56,474 nt of DNA from an uncultured Eubacteriaceae bacterium (GTDB taxonomy: Bacteria > Bacillota > Clostridia > Lachnospirales > CAG-274): contig CAMTZM010000012.1 of assembly GCA_947086655.1 (NCBI GenBank), forward strand, positions 1 to 56,474, given 5' to 3'. Of the stretch, positions 8,322 to 16,981 are shown in pieces; positions within the stretch are counted from its first letter, which is position 1; each line of letters starts with the position of its first letter. A model generated the notes under the pieces. It had not been told where the DNA came from. It saw only the letters and a program-made list of their open reading frames with translations, and ran no database searches. A program made the position numbers and the translations under genes.

Positions 8322-9611
8322 TTAATCCTTTCTTCTAAAAACAGCTAAAAAAAATCCATCTCCTCCGCTTTCCGCCGGCATAAGTTGTTTTTTCTCAATT
8401 AGTTCAACAGGATAATTATCTGTAAAATATTTAGTATTATCCTCATTTTCTATTTTTGATATCGTACATGTACTATATAATATAATGCCATTTTTTTTAA
8501 CATATTTCCATGAGGAGTCAAAAATATTTTTTTGCAGTTTAGCAAGTGAATATATATCTTCAATGGATTTTGTATATTTAATATCCGGTTTTTTTCTTAT
8601 AATTCCAAATCCAGAACAAGGAGCGTCAATTAAAACTCTGTCAAATGTTTCCTCATCCTCTTTATAAAATTTTTCTGCGCTTTTTAATTCTGCTTTAATT
8701 ATATTTATTTTAAGCCTTTTTGCTCCTTCTTCAATTAATTTTATTTTATGCTCGTAAATATCTCTTGCAGAAATAAATCCCGAATTATCCATTAAATAAG
8801 CACACATAAACGACTTTCCTCCGGGCGCTGAACATATATCGGCTATTCTTTCACCTTTTTTAGGCATAAACTTCCTTACGGCAAACATTGAACTTTCATC
8901 AATAACATGATAAAAACCACTTTGAAACGAACTTAAATTAGTAATATCGGATTGCTTTGAAATATAAATACTAAGTTCATCATTTCCCTTTTTAGCCTCC
9001 ACACCCTCTTTAATAAGCGTATTATATACACTATCATAAGATTCATTTAAGCTATTTACACAAATACACACTTTAGGTGACTTATTATTTATACGACACA
9101 TATCTTCAACACTATTATAATCTATATTTTTAAGCCAATAATCAATAATCCATTCAGGATATGAATATTTAATTGACAAATATCTTATAGGTTCTTTATT
9201 TTTATCCGGCATATAAAAATTATCTGAATTTCTTGCTATATTTCTTAAAACGCCGTTTACAAATCCCGACAAACCTTTATATCCACGCATTTTAGAAATT
9301 TTTACAGCTTCATTACATGCTGCACCTGTTGGCGTCTTATCCATAAATAAAATCTGATAAATAGAAATTCTTAGTATATTTAATATAACAGGTTTCATTT
9401 TTTTTGTTTTTATATTTGAAAATAAATCAATTATATAATCAATATAAATTATATTTCTTAAAGTTCCGTTTACAATTTCAGTAATAAACGCCTTTTTAAC
9501 ACTTGAAAGCCCGTTATTTCTTTTAAGTGTTCTCCTAAGAGCTATATTATTGTAAAGTTTTTCATTAGTTATTTCCATTAAAACAGAAACAGCAATATCT
9601 CTTTCATTCAT
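8322..9611 (-). CDS. rsmB: 16S rRNA (cytosine-967-C5) methyltransferase RsmB
   Basis: The protein has an N-terminal NusB-like RNA-binding domain (about residues 1-135), including FVNGVLRNI, and a C-terminal SAM-dependent methyltransferase domain. The SAM motif is ADICSAPGGKS near residue 260. The catalytic Cys pair lies in DAPCSGFG and STCTI. I place the start at the ATG at 9611, giving 429 residues. A good ribosome binding site (AGAGGT) sits 8 bases upstream of it, inside the six extra codons that a TTG start at 9629 would add. The gap to the upstream GGDEF/EAL gene is then 18 bases. Confidence 0.92.
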   Translation of the reverse strand: MNERDIAVSVLMEITNEKLYNNIALRRTLKRNNGLSSVKKAFITEIVNGTLRNIIYIDYIIDLFSNIKTKKMKPVILNILRISIYQILFMDKTPTGAACNEAVKISKMRGYKGLSGFVNGVLRNIARNSDNFYMPDKNKEPIRYLSIKYSYPEWIIDYWLKNIDYNSVEDMCRINNKSPKVCICVNSLNESYDSVYNTLIKEGVEAKKGNDELSIYISKQSDITNLSSFQSGFYHVIDESSMFAVRKFMPKKGERIADICSAPGGKSFMCAYLMDNSGFISARDIYEHKIKLIEEGAKRLKINIIKAELKSAEKFYKEDEETFDRVLIDAPCSGFGIIRKKPDIKYTKSIEDIYSLAKLQKNIFDSSWKYVKKNGIILYSTCTISKIENEDNTKYFTDNYPVELIEKKQLMPAESGGDGFFLAVFRRKD

Positions 9612-9629
9612 ATTAAAATACCTCTGCAA

Positions 9630-12233
9630 TTATAATGGTTTAAAATTATATATATTTTTTTCTATAATATCAAGTGCCTCATTTTCCGGAACAGGACTTC
9701 CAACATAAAATCCCTGTACCGTAACATTTCCTTTTTCTTTCATCCAATTAAGCTGTTCTGCCAACTCTATTCCTTCTGCCACAACTTTTAAATTAATGTT
9801 TTTAGCAAGATTTATAATACATGACAAAATTTCTTTTTTATCATCATCTTCCATAATAGATTCAACAAAAGTTTTGTCAAATTTTAAAGTCTCAAGCGGC
9901 AGACTGCTTAAGTGAGCAAGAGAAGTATAACCTTTTCCAAAATTATCAACAGAAAAACCTATTCCATTTTCAGTAAGAAATCTTATTTTTCTTTCTACAT
10001 CATCAATATTATCAATAATAATTTTTTCAGTTATTTCAAACTTAATATTTTCTGCTTTTACTTCTTTTTTCTTTATAATATCCAAAACTTTATCCTCAAA
10101 ATCATTACATAAAAGCTGTATAAGAGAAATATTAATACTAACATATAAATTATCTTTTCCTAATTGCTGAAGTTTTTTCAAAAAATCACAGGCTTTTTCA
10201 ATTATTATATAACCAAGAGGTATTATAAGCTGATTTTTTTCAGCCTGAATCAAAAACTTTTTAGGAACCATAAAACCATTTTTAGAACTAAGCCATCTTA
10301 CAAGTGCCTCAAAGCCACATAATTCACCTGTATCAACATTATACTGAGACTGATAAAAAAGTGTAAATTCATTATTTTTTATACCTTCTTCAAGTTCATT
10401 TTCAATCATACTTTGCTCATACATATTACTTTTCATAGCATTGCTAAAATAAACAACTCTATCTTTACCGCTTATTTTAGCCGACCTCATAGCAGCAGCA
10501 GCATTATTAAAAAGTTCCGAATAATCACTTCCATCATCAGGATAAATACTTATTCCAATACTTGGAGATATTGCCGAAGTTATATTATTTATATGATAAT
10601 TACATTTAACTGCATCCATAACAAGTTTTACATAGTTGTCTATTTCATCACGGTCTTTAATATTCTCATAAAATATAACAACCTCATCTCCGCCATTTCG
10701 GCATACTTTAACCTTATCGTTATTTATATTTGTTATTTTATTGCATATATCAACAATAAACTTGTCTCCTGTGCTATGTCCAAACATTTCTTTAATTTCT
10801 TTAAAGTTATCTATATCAATATACATAACAGCCATTTTTTTCGATTTATTCATAGATGCTACACTATTAAAATATTCCTCAAGATACGTTAAATTATGAA
10901 GTCCTGTAAGCTGGTCAAAATAAGCAAGCCTTTGTATTTTTCTTTCATATTCCTTTATATTTGATATATTAATTCCTATCAGTTCAATATCATTAAATCT
11001 TCCTTTTTTTACAATATTAGTATTCCATAAAACATAAATCCATTTTCCGCCGTCTCCTATAATAGGCATATCAAACTCACTTATTTCATTTCCTGAAAAT
11101 ATTTTATCTAAATACATATCAAGTTCAAAATAATAACCATCCGGAATAATATTATAAACTGTTTTATTCTTCAATTCAGTTTCATTATATCCTGTATACT
11201 TAAGAAAATTATCATTGTAATATGTTATCTCTCCTTTTCTGTTAATTCTGATAAGAACTAAGTTTGAAGCTTTTAAAACAACTTTATTTTTATTTTTTTC
11301 AATTTTTAAACTTGAATTAGCTTTAATTGAATAAATTAAACACATAAATCCGGCAATTAAAATAAGAACTGTTACCCCTTCAACTACATATGTAATATAA
11401 TCTACTTGCTTATAGATTACGTTTTTATCCGCTGCTGAAATAAGTATCCAATCATTATTAGGCACTGGTCTATAATACGCTTTCATTAATACTCCGTCAA
11501 ACATAAACTCTCCAGAACCAGCTCCTTCTAATATTGCCTTTTCCTGTATTTCCTTTATACCTGAAAGAGCTTTGTTTTTTTCATAAATTGTACCTGAATC
11601 AGCTATATTGTCTTCAATTATATCTGAGTTATTTGAAATAACAACACCTTTTAAATCAGTAATTAATGTAACTGTTGACTTTCCTAAATCAATACCGTTT
11701 ATAATTTCATTAAACTCGTCAGCATCATAAAAAGCAACTACTATATTTTCCATTTGTCCGGCTGAATTTCTTATAGGTGATGCAACGGCAATTGTCCATT
11801 TAGATTCCTGATAATTATATATTGGAGGACTTATTGTAATTCTTCCAGTAGAGGCTTTTTGAAAAAAATCATAATCATTTATATATATTGTTTCTCCGTA
11901 ATTTGAAATACATTCTCCATTCAAATCACTTAAATAAATTCTTAACCCTCCGCTCCTTCTCCTATAATCGGTTAAGAATTTCAGTTTTTGCTCAATTTCA
12001 ATTGTCTCGTCGCTCATAATATCTAATTTAGATAAAAATTTAACTTCGCTCATTTTTTTATCAATACTAATGCTTACGGCAACAGAACCTGTATATAATT
12101 CATTAGAAATATACGCATCAACCAATTCTGTAAGACTTTTATGAATATAAGTAAAATAAGCGACGTTAAAAATTACCGCTGCAAAAATTACAATAATTAT
12201 TTTTATAAATAATTTTTTATCAACTCTAAACAT
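9630..12233 (-). CDS. Membrane Cache-PAS-GGDEF-EAL cyclic-di-GMP signalling protein, partly degenerate
   Basis: The 867-residue protein has a membrane segment at 9-29, an extracellular Cache-type sensor at about 35-275, a second membrane segment at 282-303, a PAS domain at about 318-428, a GGDEF domain at about 435-595 and an EAL domain at about 610-860. The cyclase signature reads GGDEV (514-518) instead of GGDEF. The usual ND substrate contact is replaced (FKEIKEMFGH), and the inhibitory RxxD site is absent, so the GGDEF domain is probably a regulatory relic. The EAL domain keeps FEALVRW, FEITE and VVAEGIEL, but the metal-binding DDFGTG reads DNFGKG at 763-768. Weak phosphodiesterase activity or simple c-di-GMP binding is possible. 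It lies immediately upstream of rsmB, so it probably heads the operon. Ribosome binding site GGAGGT. Confidence 0.88.
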   Translation of the reverse strand: MFRVDKKLFIKIIIVIFAAVIFNVAYFTYIHKSLTELVDAYISNELYTGSVAVSISIDKKMSEVKFLSKLDIMSDETIEIEQKLKFLTDYRRRSGGLRIYLSDLNGECISNYGETIYINDYDFFQKASTGRITISPPIYNYQESKWTIAVASPIRNSAGQMENIVVAFYDADEFNEIINGIDLGKSTVTLITDLKGVVISNNSDIIEDNIADSGTIYEKNKALSGIKEIQEKAILEGAGSGEFMFDGVLMKAYYRPVPNNDWILISAADKNVIYKQVDYITYVVEGVTVLILIAGFMCLIYSIKANSSLKIEKNKNKVVLKASNLVLIRINRKGEITYYNDNFLKYTGYNETELKNKTVYNIIPDGYYFELDMYLDKIFSGNEISEFDMPIIGDGGKWIYVLWNTNIVKKGRFNDIELIGINISNIKEYERKIQRLAYFDQLTGLHNLTYLEEYFNSVASMNKSKKMAVMYIDIDNFKEIKEMFGHSTGDKFIVDICNKITNINNDKVKVCRNGGDEVVIFYENIKDRDEIDNYVKLVMDAVKCNYHINNITSAISPSIGISIYPDDGSDYSELFNNAAAAMRSAKISGKDRVVYFSNAMKSNMYEQSMIENELEEGIKNNEFTLFYQSQYNVDTGELCGFEALVRWLSSKNGFMVPKKFLIQAEKNQLIIPLGYIIIEKACDFLKKLQQLGKDNLYVSINISLIQLLCNDFEDKVLDIIKKKEVKAENIKFEITEKIIIDNIDDVERKIRFLTENGIGFSVDNFGKGYTSLAHLSSLPLETLKFDKTFVESIMEDDDKKEILSCIINLAKNINLKVVAEGIELAEQLNWMKEKGNVTVQGFYVGSPVPENEALDIIEKNIYNFKPL

Positions 12234-12300
12234 AGGTCAAACCTCCAAACCTCCGTAAATAAACCCTAAATTGTACTTTATAAATTATAATTATAATACT

Positions 12301-13119
12301 TTAAAATGTAAAATTATCAGGGTCTGAACCTGTTCTTTCATTTTCATTAATATTATCAATTGCACGTATATCCTCAATTGTCAAACTAAAATCAAATATA
12401 TTAATATTTTGTTTTTGTCTTTGTGCATTTGATGATTTAGGTATAGTTACTATTCCACATTCAATATCCCATCTTAAAATTATCTGAGCTGGAGTTTTAT
12501 TATATTTTTCAGCAATTTTCAATAAAACTTCATTTTCAAGAATATTATTTTTAAGTGCTCCCAAAGGACTCCATGCCTCAATTTGTATTTTTCTTTTTTT
12601 ACAATCTTCAAGTAATTGTTTTTGTGTAAGTTTTGGATGAATTTCCACTTGATTTACAGCCGGTGTTAAATCGCTTATTTCTTTAAGCTTATCAAGGTGG
12701 TGTTCTTTAAAATTGCTTACTCCAACTGCACGTACAAGCCCTTCTTCATAAATCTTAGAAAGTTCAATCCATGACTGTTCAAATTTTTCCTTAACAGGCC
12801 AATGTATAAGATATAAATCAATATAATCTAAATTAAGCCTTTTAAGACTGTCTTCAAAAGCTTTTCTTTGGTTATCTGCTCTTTGGTCATCATTTTTAAG
12901 TTTTGTGGTTATAAATAAATCTTCACGATTTACACCGCAATATTTAATAGCTTCTCCTACAAATTCTTCATTTTCATAAGCTGACGCCGTATCAATTAAT
13001 CTATATCCATTATCAATTGCCGATTTTACTGTATTAAATGTATCTTCCTCTGAACATCTATAAACTCCCAATCCAAGCATAGGCATTTTCAAACCATTGT
13101 TTAAATACACATATTTCAT
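12301..13119 (-). CDS. Aldo/keto reductase
   Basis: A 272-residue NADPH-dependent oxidoreductase of the short (about 275 aa) aldo/keto reductase group, like the 2,5-diketogluconate/methylglyoxal reductases. The catalytic tetrad can be assigned: Asp and Tyr in DTASAYENEE, Lys in TTKLKN, His in YLIHWPVK. GVSNFKEHHL and the NADP-binding IPKSS segment are present. The natural substrate cannot be told from sequence. I chose ATG at 13119 because the GGAG ribosome binding site is 10 bases upstream; a TTG two codons earlier is the alternative. It precedes the GGDEF/EAL gene on the same strand with no clear terminator between them. Confidence 0.9.
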   Translation of the reverse strand: MKYVYLNNGLKMPMLGLGVYRCSEEDTFNTVKSAIDNGYRLIDTASAYENEEFVGEAIKYCGVNREDLFITTKLKNDDQRADNQRKAFEDSLKRLNLDYIDLYLIHWPVKEKFEQSWIELSKIYEEGLVRAVGVSNFKEHHLDKLKEISDLTPAVNQVEIHPKLTQKQLLEDCKKRKIQIEAWSPLGALKNNILENEVLLKIAEKYNKTPAQIILRWDIECGIVTIPKSSNAQRQKQNINIFDFSLTIEDIRAIDNINENERTGSDPDNFTF

Positions 13120-13233
13120 TTTCAATCATCTCCATTTCTTAATAAATAAAAATCTTCTGGTAATAAATATATAATAATTATAACAAATCAAAATAAACAA
13201 TTCTATATATTTTCAAATTACTTATAAAAAATA

Positions 13234-13418
13234 TGTCTTAAAATCAAAACATTATTTATTACCATATTTTTTTTAAATTCGCTATGTAATAATAACATTA
13301 ATATGTTATCATATATTTGAAATTGTTTTAAAACTGTTTTTTATATATAGATTGAATAAATCTTTAATAATAATTAACAAAATCGTATATTTTATGCGAA
13401 TAAATAGGTTTTAAGACA
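13234..13418. repeat. AT-rich segment bounded by inverted TGTCTTAAAA / TTTTAAGACA
   Basis: The 10-base ends at 13234-13243 and 13409-13418 are exact reverse complements and enclose about 165 AT-rich bases with no ORF. The same pair of inverted 10-mers bounds a second intergenic segment at 24348-24466. This suggests a miniature non-autonomous element, although the interiors do not look alike by eye. Confidence 0.35.
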
Positions 13419-13424
13419 ATTTTA

Positions 13425-13494
13425 GCAAGGTTAGTGCTTCCACCAGCTTTATCTCTTTTTAGGAAGTTAATAATCTCGCCTATACTAACCTTGC
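13425..13494. repeat. Inverted repeat with nested stem, possible structured RNA or coding relic
   Basis: GCAAGGTTAGT at 13425-13435 pairs exactly with ACTAACCTTGC at 13484-13494. An inner CTTCC/GGAAG stem (13437-13441 with 13462-13466) lies within the loop. The base composition is less AT-rich than the flanks. On the minus strand one frame stays open for about 40 codons across the structure (it includes EIINFLKRDKAGG) but has no start codon and begins right after a stop. It could be a decayed gene end or a structured RNA; I cannot decide. Confidence 0.4.
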
Positions 13495-13795
13495 GAACCT
13501 TCTAAAAAAGCATTTAATCGTTTGCTTGATTAACTATTATATTTTTTATTATTTATCAATTTATATTAAAAATATTTAAAAATCTTAAAAACATACTCCA
13601 AAACTAAAAATTATAATTTTATTATATTCACCTTAGTTAATTGTATATGGCTTAAAATATATCATAATATATAAGATTTATCAAAAAACTGAGCATATAT
13701 TTAATTGAATATATTAATATCTTAATATAAAATAATTTTATATATAGTATTTTCCAAAGTTTCAAAATATAATATGGATTGGAGTAAATTAAATT

Positions 13796-15577
13796 ATGAA
13801 TATAAAGAAAAAAAGTATTGTCCGTTTACTATTATATATAAAACCTTATTGGTACCTTATATTAATTTCAACCGTTTTCGGAGTATTAAAATTAATACTT
13901 CCATTAATACTTCCTCAAGTCTTGAAATATTTTACAGATACTCTGCTCATATCAGAGACTTTAACATCAGCCGAAAAAATAGACGAAATTTTTAAATGGC
14001 TTATAATACTTTTTATTATATATTCATTTATATATATTCCATCGGCATTTTTAAGACAATTTTGTTCTCTTGAGGCCGCTAATAAAATAACCCATACTAT
14101 GCGATGCCAGTTATATAGTCATCTTCAAAAAATGTCGGCTTTATTTCATCACAAAAATAAATCCGGAAATATTGTAACAAGAATAAGCAGCGATGTAGAA
14201 GCTGTAACCGGCTTTATATGGAATGTTGCTACAAACATTTGGATTGACTTTATAATGTTTATAATATATATGGTTCTTATGTTTTCAATTAACATACCGC
14301 TTACATTAGTATGTTCTACTGCTGTACCTTTATCTATTATTATTACTAAAAAAATCCGTATAAAAATTTATAAAGCAAGCAGAAAAGTTCAAAATAATAT
14401 TTCAGAGATTTCCGGGTATACTCAGGAACGTATGGCAGGTTTTGCTACTGTTAAACTATTTAATATGGAAGACTATGAAATAAACAAATTTAACAAATAT
14501 TCAAAAAAAATTTACAATTTTACACGAAAAACAAATCGATACAATTCATTAGGAGAAGCTGTAACAAGTTCTTTATCAGAAATAACAGTTTCTATTGTTG
14601 TATGCTTATCAGCCGTATATATAGCAAAAGATACTATGACCATAGGTGACTTAATCATATTTTACTCATACTTAGGATATTTTATAACACCTTTAAGAAG
14701 ATTCGCTGAATTAAATCTTACATATTCAAAATGCAGCGCTGGAATTGAGAGAGTATTTGAGATATTAGATACTCCGCTTGATATAAAGGAAAAAAGTAAA
14801 GCTATAACATTAGATTATAATATCCCTATAAATCTAAAATTTAATCATGTATATTTTAAATATAATGAGGAAGATAATGGCTACACTTTATATGATATTG
14901 ACTTTAATATCAAACAAGGAGAAAATATAGCGCTTGTAGGCTCAAGCGGGTGCGGGAAAACTACATTGGTAAATCTGTTAACTCGTTTTTATGACACCGA
15001 TAAAGGAAACATAATAATTAACGGCATAGATATTAGAGATTATTCTCTAAAATCTTTATATGAAAAAATTGGAATGGTATTTCAAGATACATTGCTCTTT
15101 TCCGGAACAATAAAAGAAAATATACTATACGGAAAACCCAATGCAACAGATAAAGAAGTGGAAGATGCTGCTAAAGCCGCAAATGCCTATAATTTCATTA
15201 TGAAAACATCTCAAAAATTTGATACAATGCTGGGAGAACGAGGAATAGGACTATCAGGAGGACAAAAACAGCGTATAGCAATAGCAAGAGTATTTTTAAG
15301 AAATCCGAAATTGCTCATATTGGACGAAGCGACAAGTGCTTTAGATTCCGAATCAGAAGAACTGGTACAAAACGCTTTAGAAAATTTAATGATAGGCAGA
15401 ACGTCAATTATTATCGCTCACAGACTTTCAACTATTGTAAATGCAGATAAAATAATAGTAATGGAACGTGGAAAAATAATAGAAATGGGAAATCATACAT
15501 CATTACTTGAAAAAGGCGGACGATATTCTGAACTATACAATATGCAGTTTAAAGATATAATTAAAGACTATTCATAG
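13796..15577 (+). CDS. ABC exporter, fused membrane and ATPase domains
   Basis: A 593-residue half-transporter of the MsbA/LmrA type, which works as a dimer. Six membrane segments occupy about residues 10-320. The ATPase domain follows with Walker A GSSGCGKTT near 384, the Q-loop VFQDTLLF, signature LSGGQKQR near 488, Walker B LLILDEATSALD and the switch His in AHRLST. Substrate cannot be predicted; drugs, lipids or peptides are all possible. The start ATG has GGAG 12 bases upstream. It stands alone, flanked by AT-rich spacer and gene relics, so it may have been acquired with the relic region downstream. Confidence 0.92.
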   Translation: MNIKKKSIVRLLLYIKPYWYLILISTVFGVLKLILPLILPQVLKYFTDTLLISETLTSAEKIDEIFKWLIILFIIYSFIYIPSAFLRQFCSLEAANKITHTMRCQLYSHLQKMSALFHHKNKSGNIVTRISSDVEAVTGFIWNVATNIWIDFIMFIIYMVLMFSINIPLTLVCSTAVPLSIIITKKIRIKIYKASRKVQNNISEISGYTQERMAGFATVKLFNMEDYEINKFNKYSKKIYNFTRKTNRYNSLGEAVTSSLSEITVSIVVCLSAVYIAKDTMTIGDLIIFYSYLGYFITPLRRFAELNLTYSKCSAGIERVFEILDTPLDIKEKSKAITLDYNIPINLKFNHVYFKYNEEDNGYTLYDIDFNIKQGENIALVGSSGCGKTTLVNLLTRFYDTDKGNIIINGIDIRDYSLKSLYEKIGMVFQDTLLFSGTIKENILYGKPNATDKEVEDAAKAANAYNFIMKTSQKFDTMLGERGIGLSGGQKQRIAIARVFLRNPKLLILDEATSALDSESEELVQNALENLMIGRTSIIIAHRLSTIVNADKIIVMERGKIIEMGNHTSLLEKGGRYSELYNMQFKDIIKDYS

Positions 15578-15583
15578 ACTTCA

Positions 15584-15697
15584 AAACAGCTATATAATAA
15601 CTTTTCTATACTTTTTTGACCGCCTGTACCATATTTTCATGCTCTCTCGGCTTTTTTCTGTGATGTAAAAAAGAGCAAAACAACAAATCAGCTGTTT
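15584..15697. repeat. AAACAGCT/AGCTGTTT inverted pair enclosing foreign-looking sequence
   Basis: Eight-base inverted arms at 15584-15591 and 15690-15697 enclose a stretch richer in GC than its surroundings (for example GACCGCCTGTACC). It also contains GCTCT and AGAGC arms that can pair. It follows the ABC exporter stop by about 6 bases. It could be a terminator-like structure or a scrap of a decayed mobile element. Confidence 0.3.
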
Positions 15698-15782
15698 ATA
15701 TGAGAATAAAGATAAAAACACTTGACATAAATTATAAATTGTTGTATGAAATGTATATAATGATTGGTATTATTCTAATTTT

Positions 15783-16023
15783 ATTGTGGATAAGGTAATT
15801 GGACTTTCTGAAAAATTCAAACCCACAAAAGAGAAAGAAATGGCAAAATGAAAATTGTTACCGGGAAAGGAAAAGTTATTATGTCAGAATTATTAAACAG
15901 CATCCGTTCACATATTGAATCATTGAAAATTGTGATTCTGTAAAAGCCGATGAATTACGTTTAGAACTTGCGGAGGAGTTAAAGAGCATTAATCAAGAAA
16001 ATAGCAAAGCCATGTTTCACTGA
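15783..16023 (+). pseudogene. Relics of small coding sequences, frameshifted
   Basis: Several short open stretches look like leftovers of coding sequence. A GTG-initiated frame (DKVIGLSEKFKPTKEKEMAK) ends in an ATGA overlap with a 31-codon frame starting at 15848 (MKIVTGKGKVIMSELLNS), which stops at 15941-15943. A shifted frame then reads CDSVKADELRLELAEELKS and stops at 16021-16023. Joining the second and third pieces needs a one-step frameshift near 15925. The charged, helical composition is protein-like. I do not recognise the family; remnants of a mobile element or small regulatory gene are the best guesses. Confidence 0.4.
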
Positions 16024-16026
16024 TAT

Positions 16027-16055
16027 TTGACAAAATAATACTAAACTGTTAAAAT
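16027..16055 (+). promoter_or_regulatory. Sigma-A-type promoter for the HAD phosphatase gene
   Basis: TTGACA at 16027-16032 and TAAAAT at 16050-16055 are separated by 17 bases, close to the housekeeping consensus. The start codon of the HAD gene is 41 bases past the -10 element. Confidence 0.75.
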
Positions 16056-16095
16056 ATAAAGATATCACTAATATTTTATTAGGAGGAAAAAGGCT

Positions 16096-16923
16096 ATGCC
16101 TTACAAATTAATTGCAATAGACTGTGACAATACACTTTTAGACAAAAAAGGCAATATACCAGAAGAAAATAAAAGAATAATAAAAATTTTAAATCAAAAA
16201 GGTATAGAAATTATAATAGCAACCGGAAGAAATGATATTCTTGTATATGACTATATAAAAGAACTTGATATAAAAGCTCCTGTAATTGGCTGTAACGGAG
16301 CATCTATAAGGGAACTGAGAAGCGGTAAAATTTTAAGCATTACACCTATTAAAAAAACTGCTTTAAAAGAAATATTTTCATACAGTTCAAAAAACAATCT
16401 TCCATTTAAAGCGTTTACTATGAAAAAAGGTTTTTCAAACGACAAAATGTCTGTTGAACTTGGAATTAACGCAATAATAAATACATATACAAAAGCGCTT
16501 ATTGAAAATATAAAGTATGAATATATTACAGACACACAAAAACTTATAGATGAAGAAGAAATAATAAAAGTAGTATTTGTTGAAGACAAACCTAAGGAAC
16601 TTGAAAGAATAAAACAAGATATAGCTTGTATAGCTGATATATCTGCAGTCCGTTCTGCACGCAACTGTATTGATATATGTGATAAAACCGTTTCAAAGGG
16701 AAATGCACTTGAAAAATATGCAGCGTCTCTTTCTATTGATTTAAAAGATACAATAGCAATAGGAGATAGTGAAAACGATTATTATATGCTTAAAAAAGCT
16801 GGTTTTTCTGTTGCTATGGAAAACGGAGAAGACAGTTTAAAAGAAATAGCCGATATGGTTACGCTTTCAAATGACAACTGCGGAGTAAGTTTTGCTCTTA
16901 AAAAAATATTTAGTCTTGAGTAA
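16096..16923 (+). CDS. Cof-type HAD-superfamily sugar/nucleotide phosphatase
   Basis: A 275-residue HAD hydrolase of the Cof/YidA type. Motif I is AIDCDNTLLD at residues 6-15, with the nucleophile Asp and acid/base Asp. Motif II is IIATGRN, motif III the Lys in KTVSKGNAL, and motif IV GDSENDYYML near 224. A large C2-type cap domain lies between motifs II and III. Such enzymes dephosphorylate sugar phosphates, FMN or similar small molecules; the substrate is not predictable. It has a strong AGGAGG ribosome binding site and its own promoter. murA follows 58 bases later. Confidence 0.9.
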   Translation: MPYKLIAIDCDNTLLDKKGNIPEENKRIIKILNQKGIEIIIATGRNDILVYDYIKELDIKAPVIGCNGASIRELRSGKILSITPIKKTALKEIFSYSSKNNLPFKAFTMKKGFSNDKMSVELGINAIINTYTKALIENIKYEYITDTQKLIDEEEIIKVVFVEDKPKELERIKQDIACIADISAVRSARNCIDICDKTVSKGNALEKYAASLSIDLKDTIAIGDSENDYYMLKKAGFSVAMENGEDSLKEIADMVTLSNDNCGVSFALKKIFSLE

Positions 16924-16933
16924 CAACATTATT

Positions 16934-16974
16934 CCTCCCGCCATAATATAAAATATAAAAGTATTTTCGGGAGG
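16934..16974 (+). promoter_or_regulatory. Hairpin that would mask the murA ribosome binding site
   Basis: CCTCCCG at 16934-16940 is the exact reverse complement of CGGGAGG at 16968-16974, which contains the murA Shine-Dalgarno sequence. The 27-base loop is AT-rich. If transcription starts upstream, in or before the HAD gene, the binding site would be paired. A transcript starting within the loop would escape it. Confidence 0.45.
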
Positions 16975-16981
16975 GTTTATA

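Larger units (their letters stand above)
13120..13779. other. AT-rich intergenic region with nested inverted repeats
   Basis: No convincing gene is present in this stretch of about 660 bases between the divergent aldo/keto reductase and ABC exporter genes. It holds two structures described separately: a segment bounded by inverted TGTCTTAAAA ends (13234-13418) and an 11-bp inverted repeat with a 48-base loop (13425-13494). Promoters for both flanking genes must lie here, but the very high AT content prevents a reliable choice. Confidence 0.5.
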
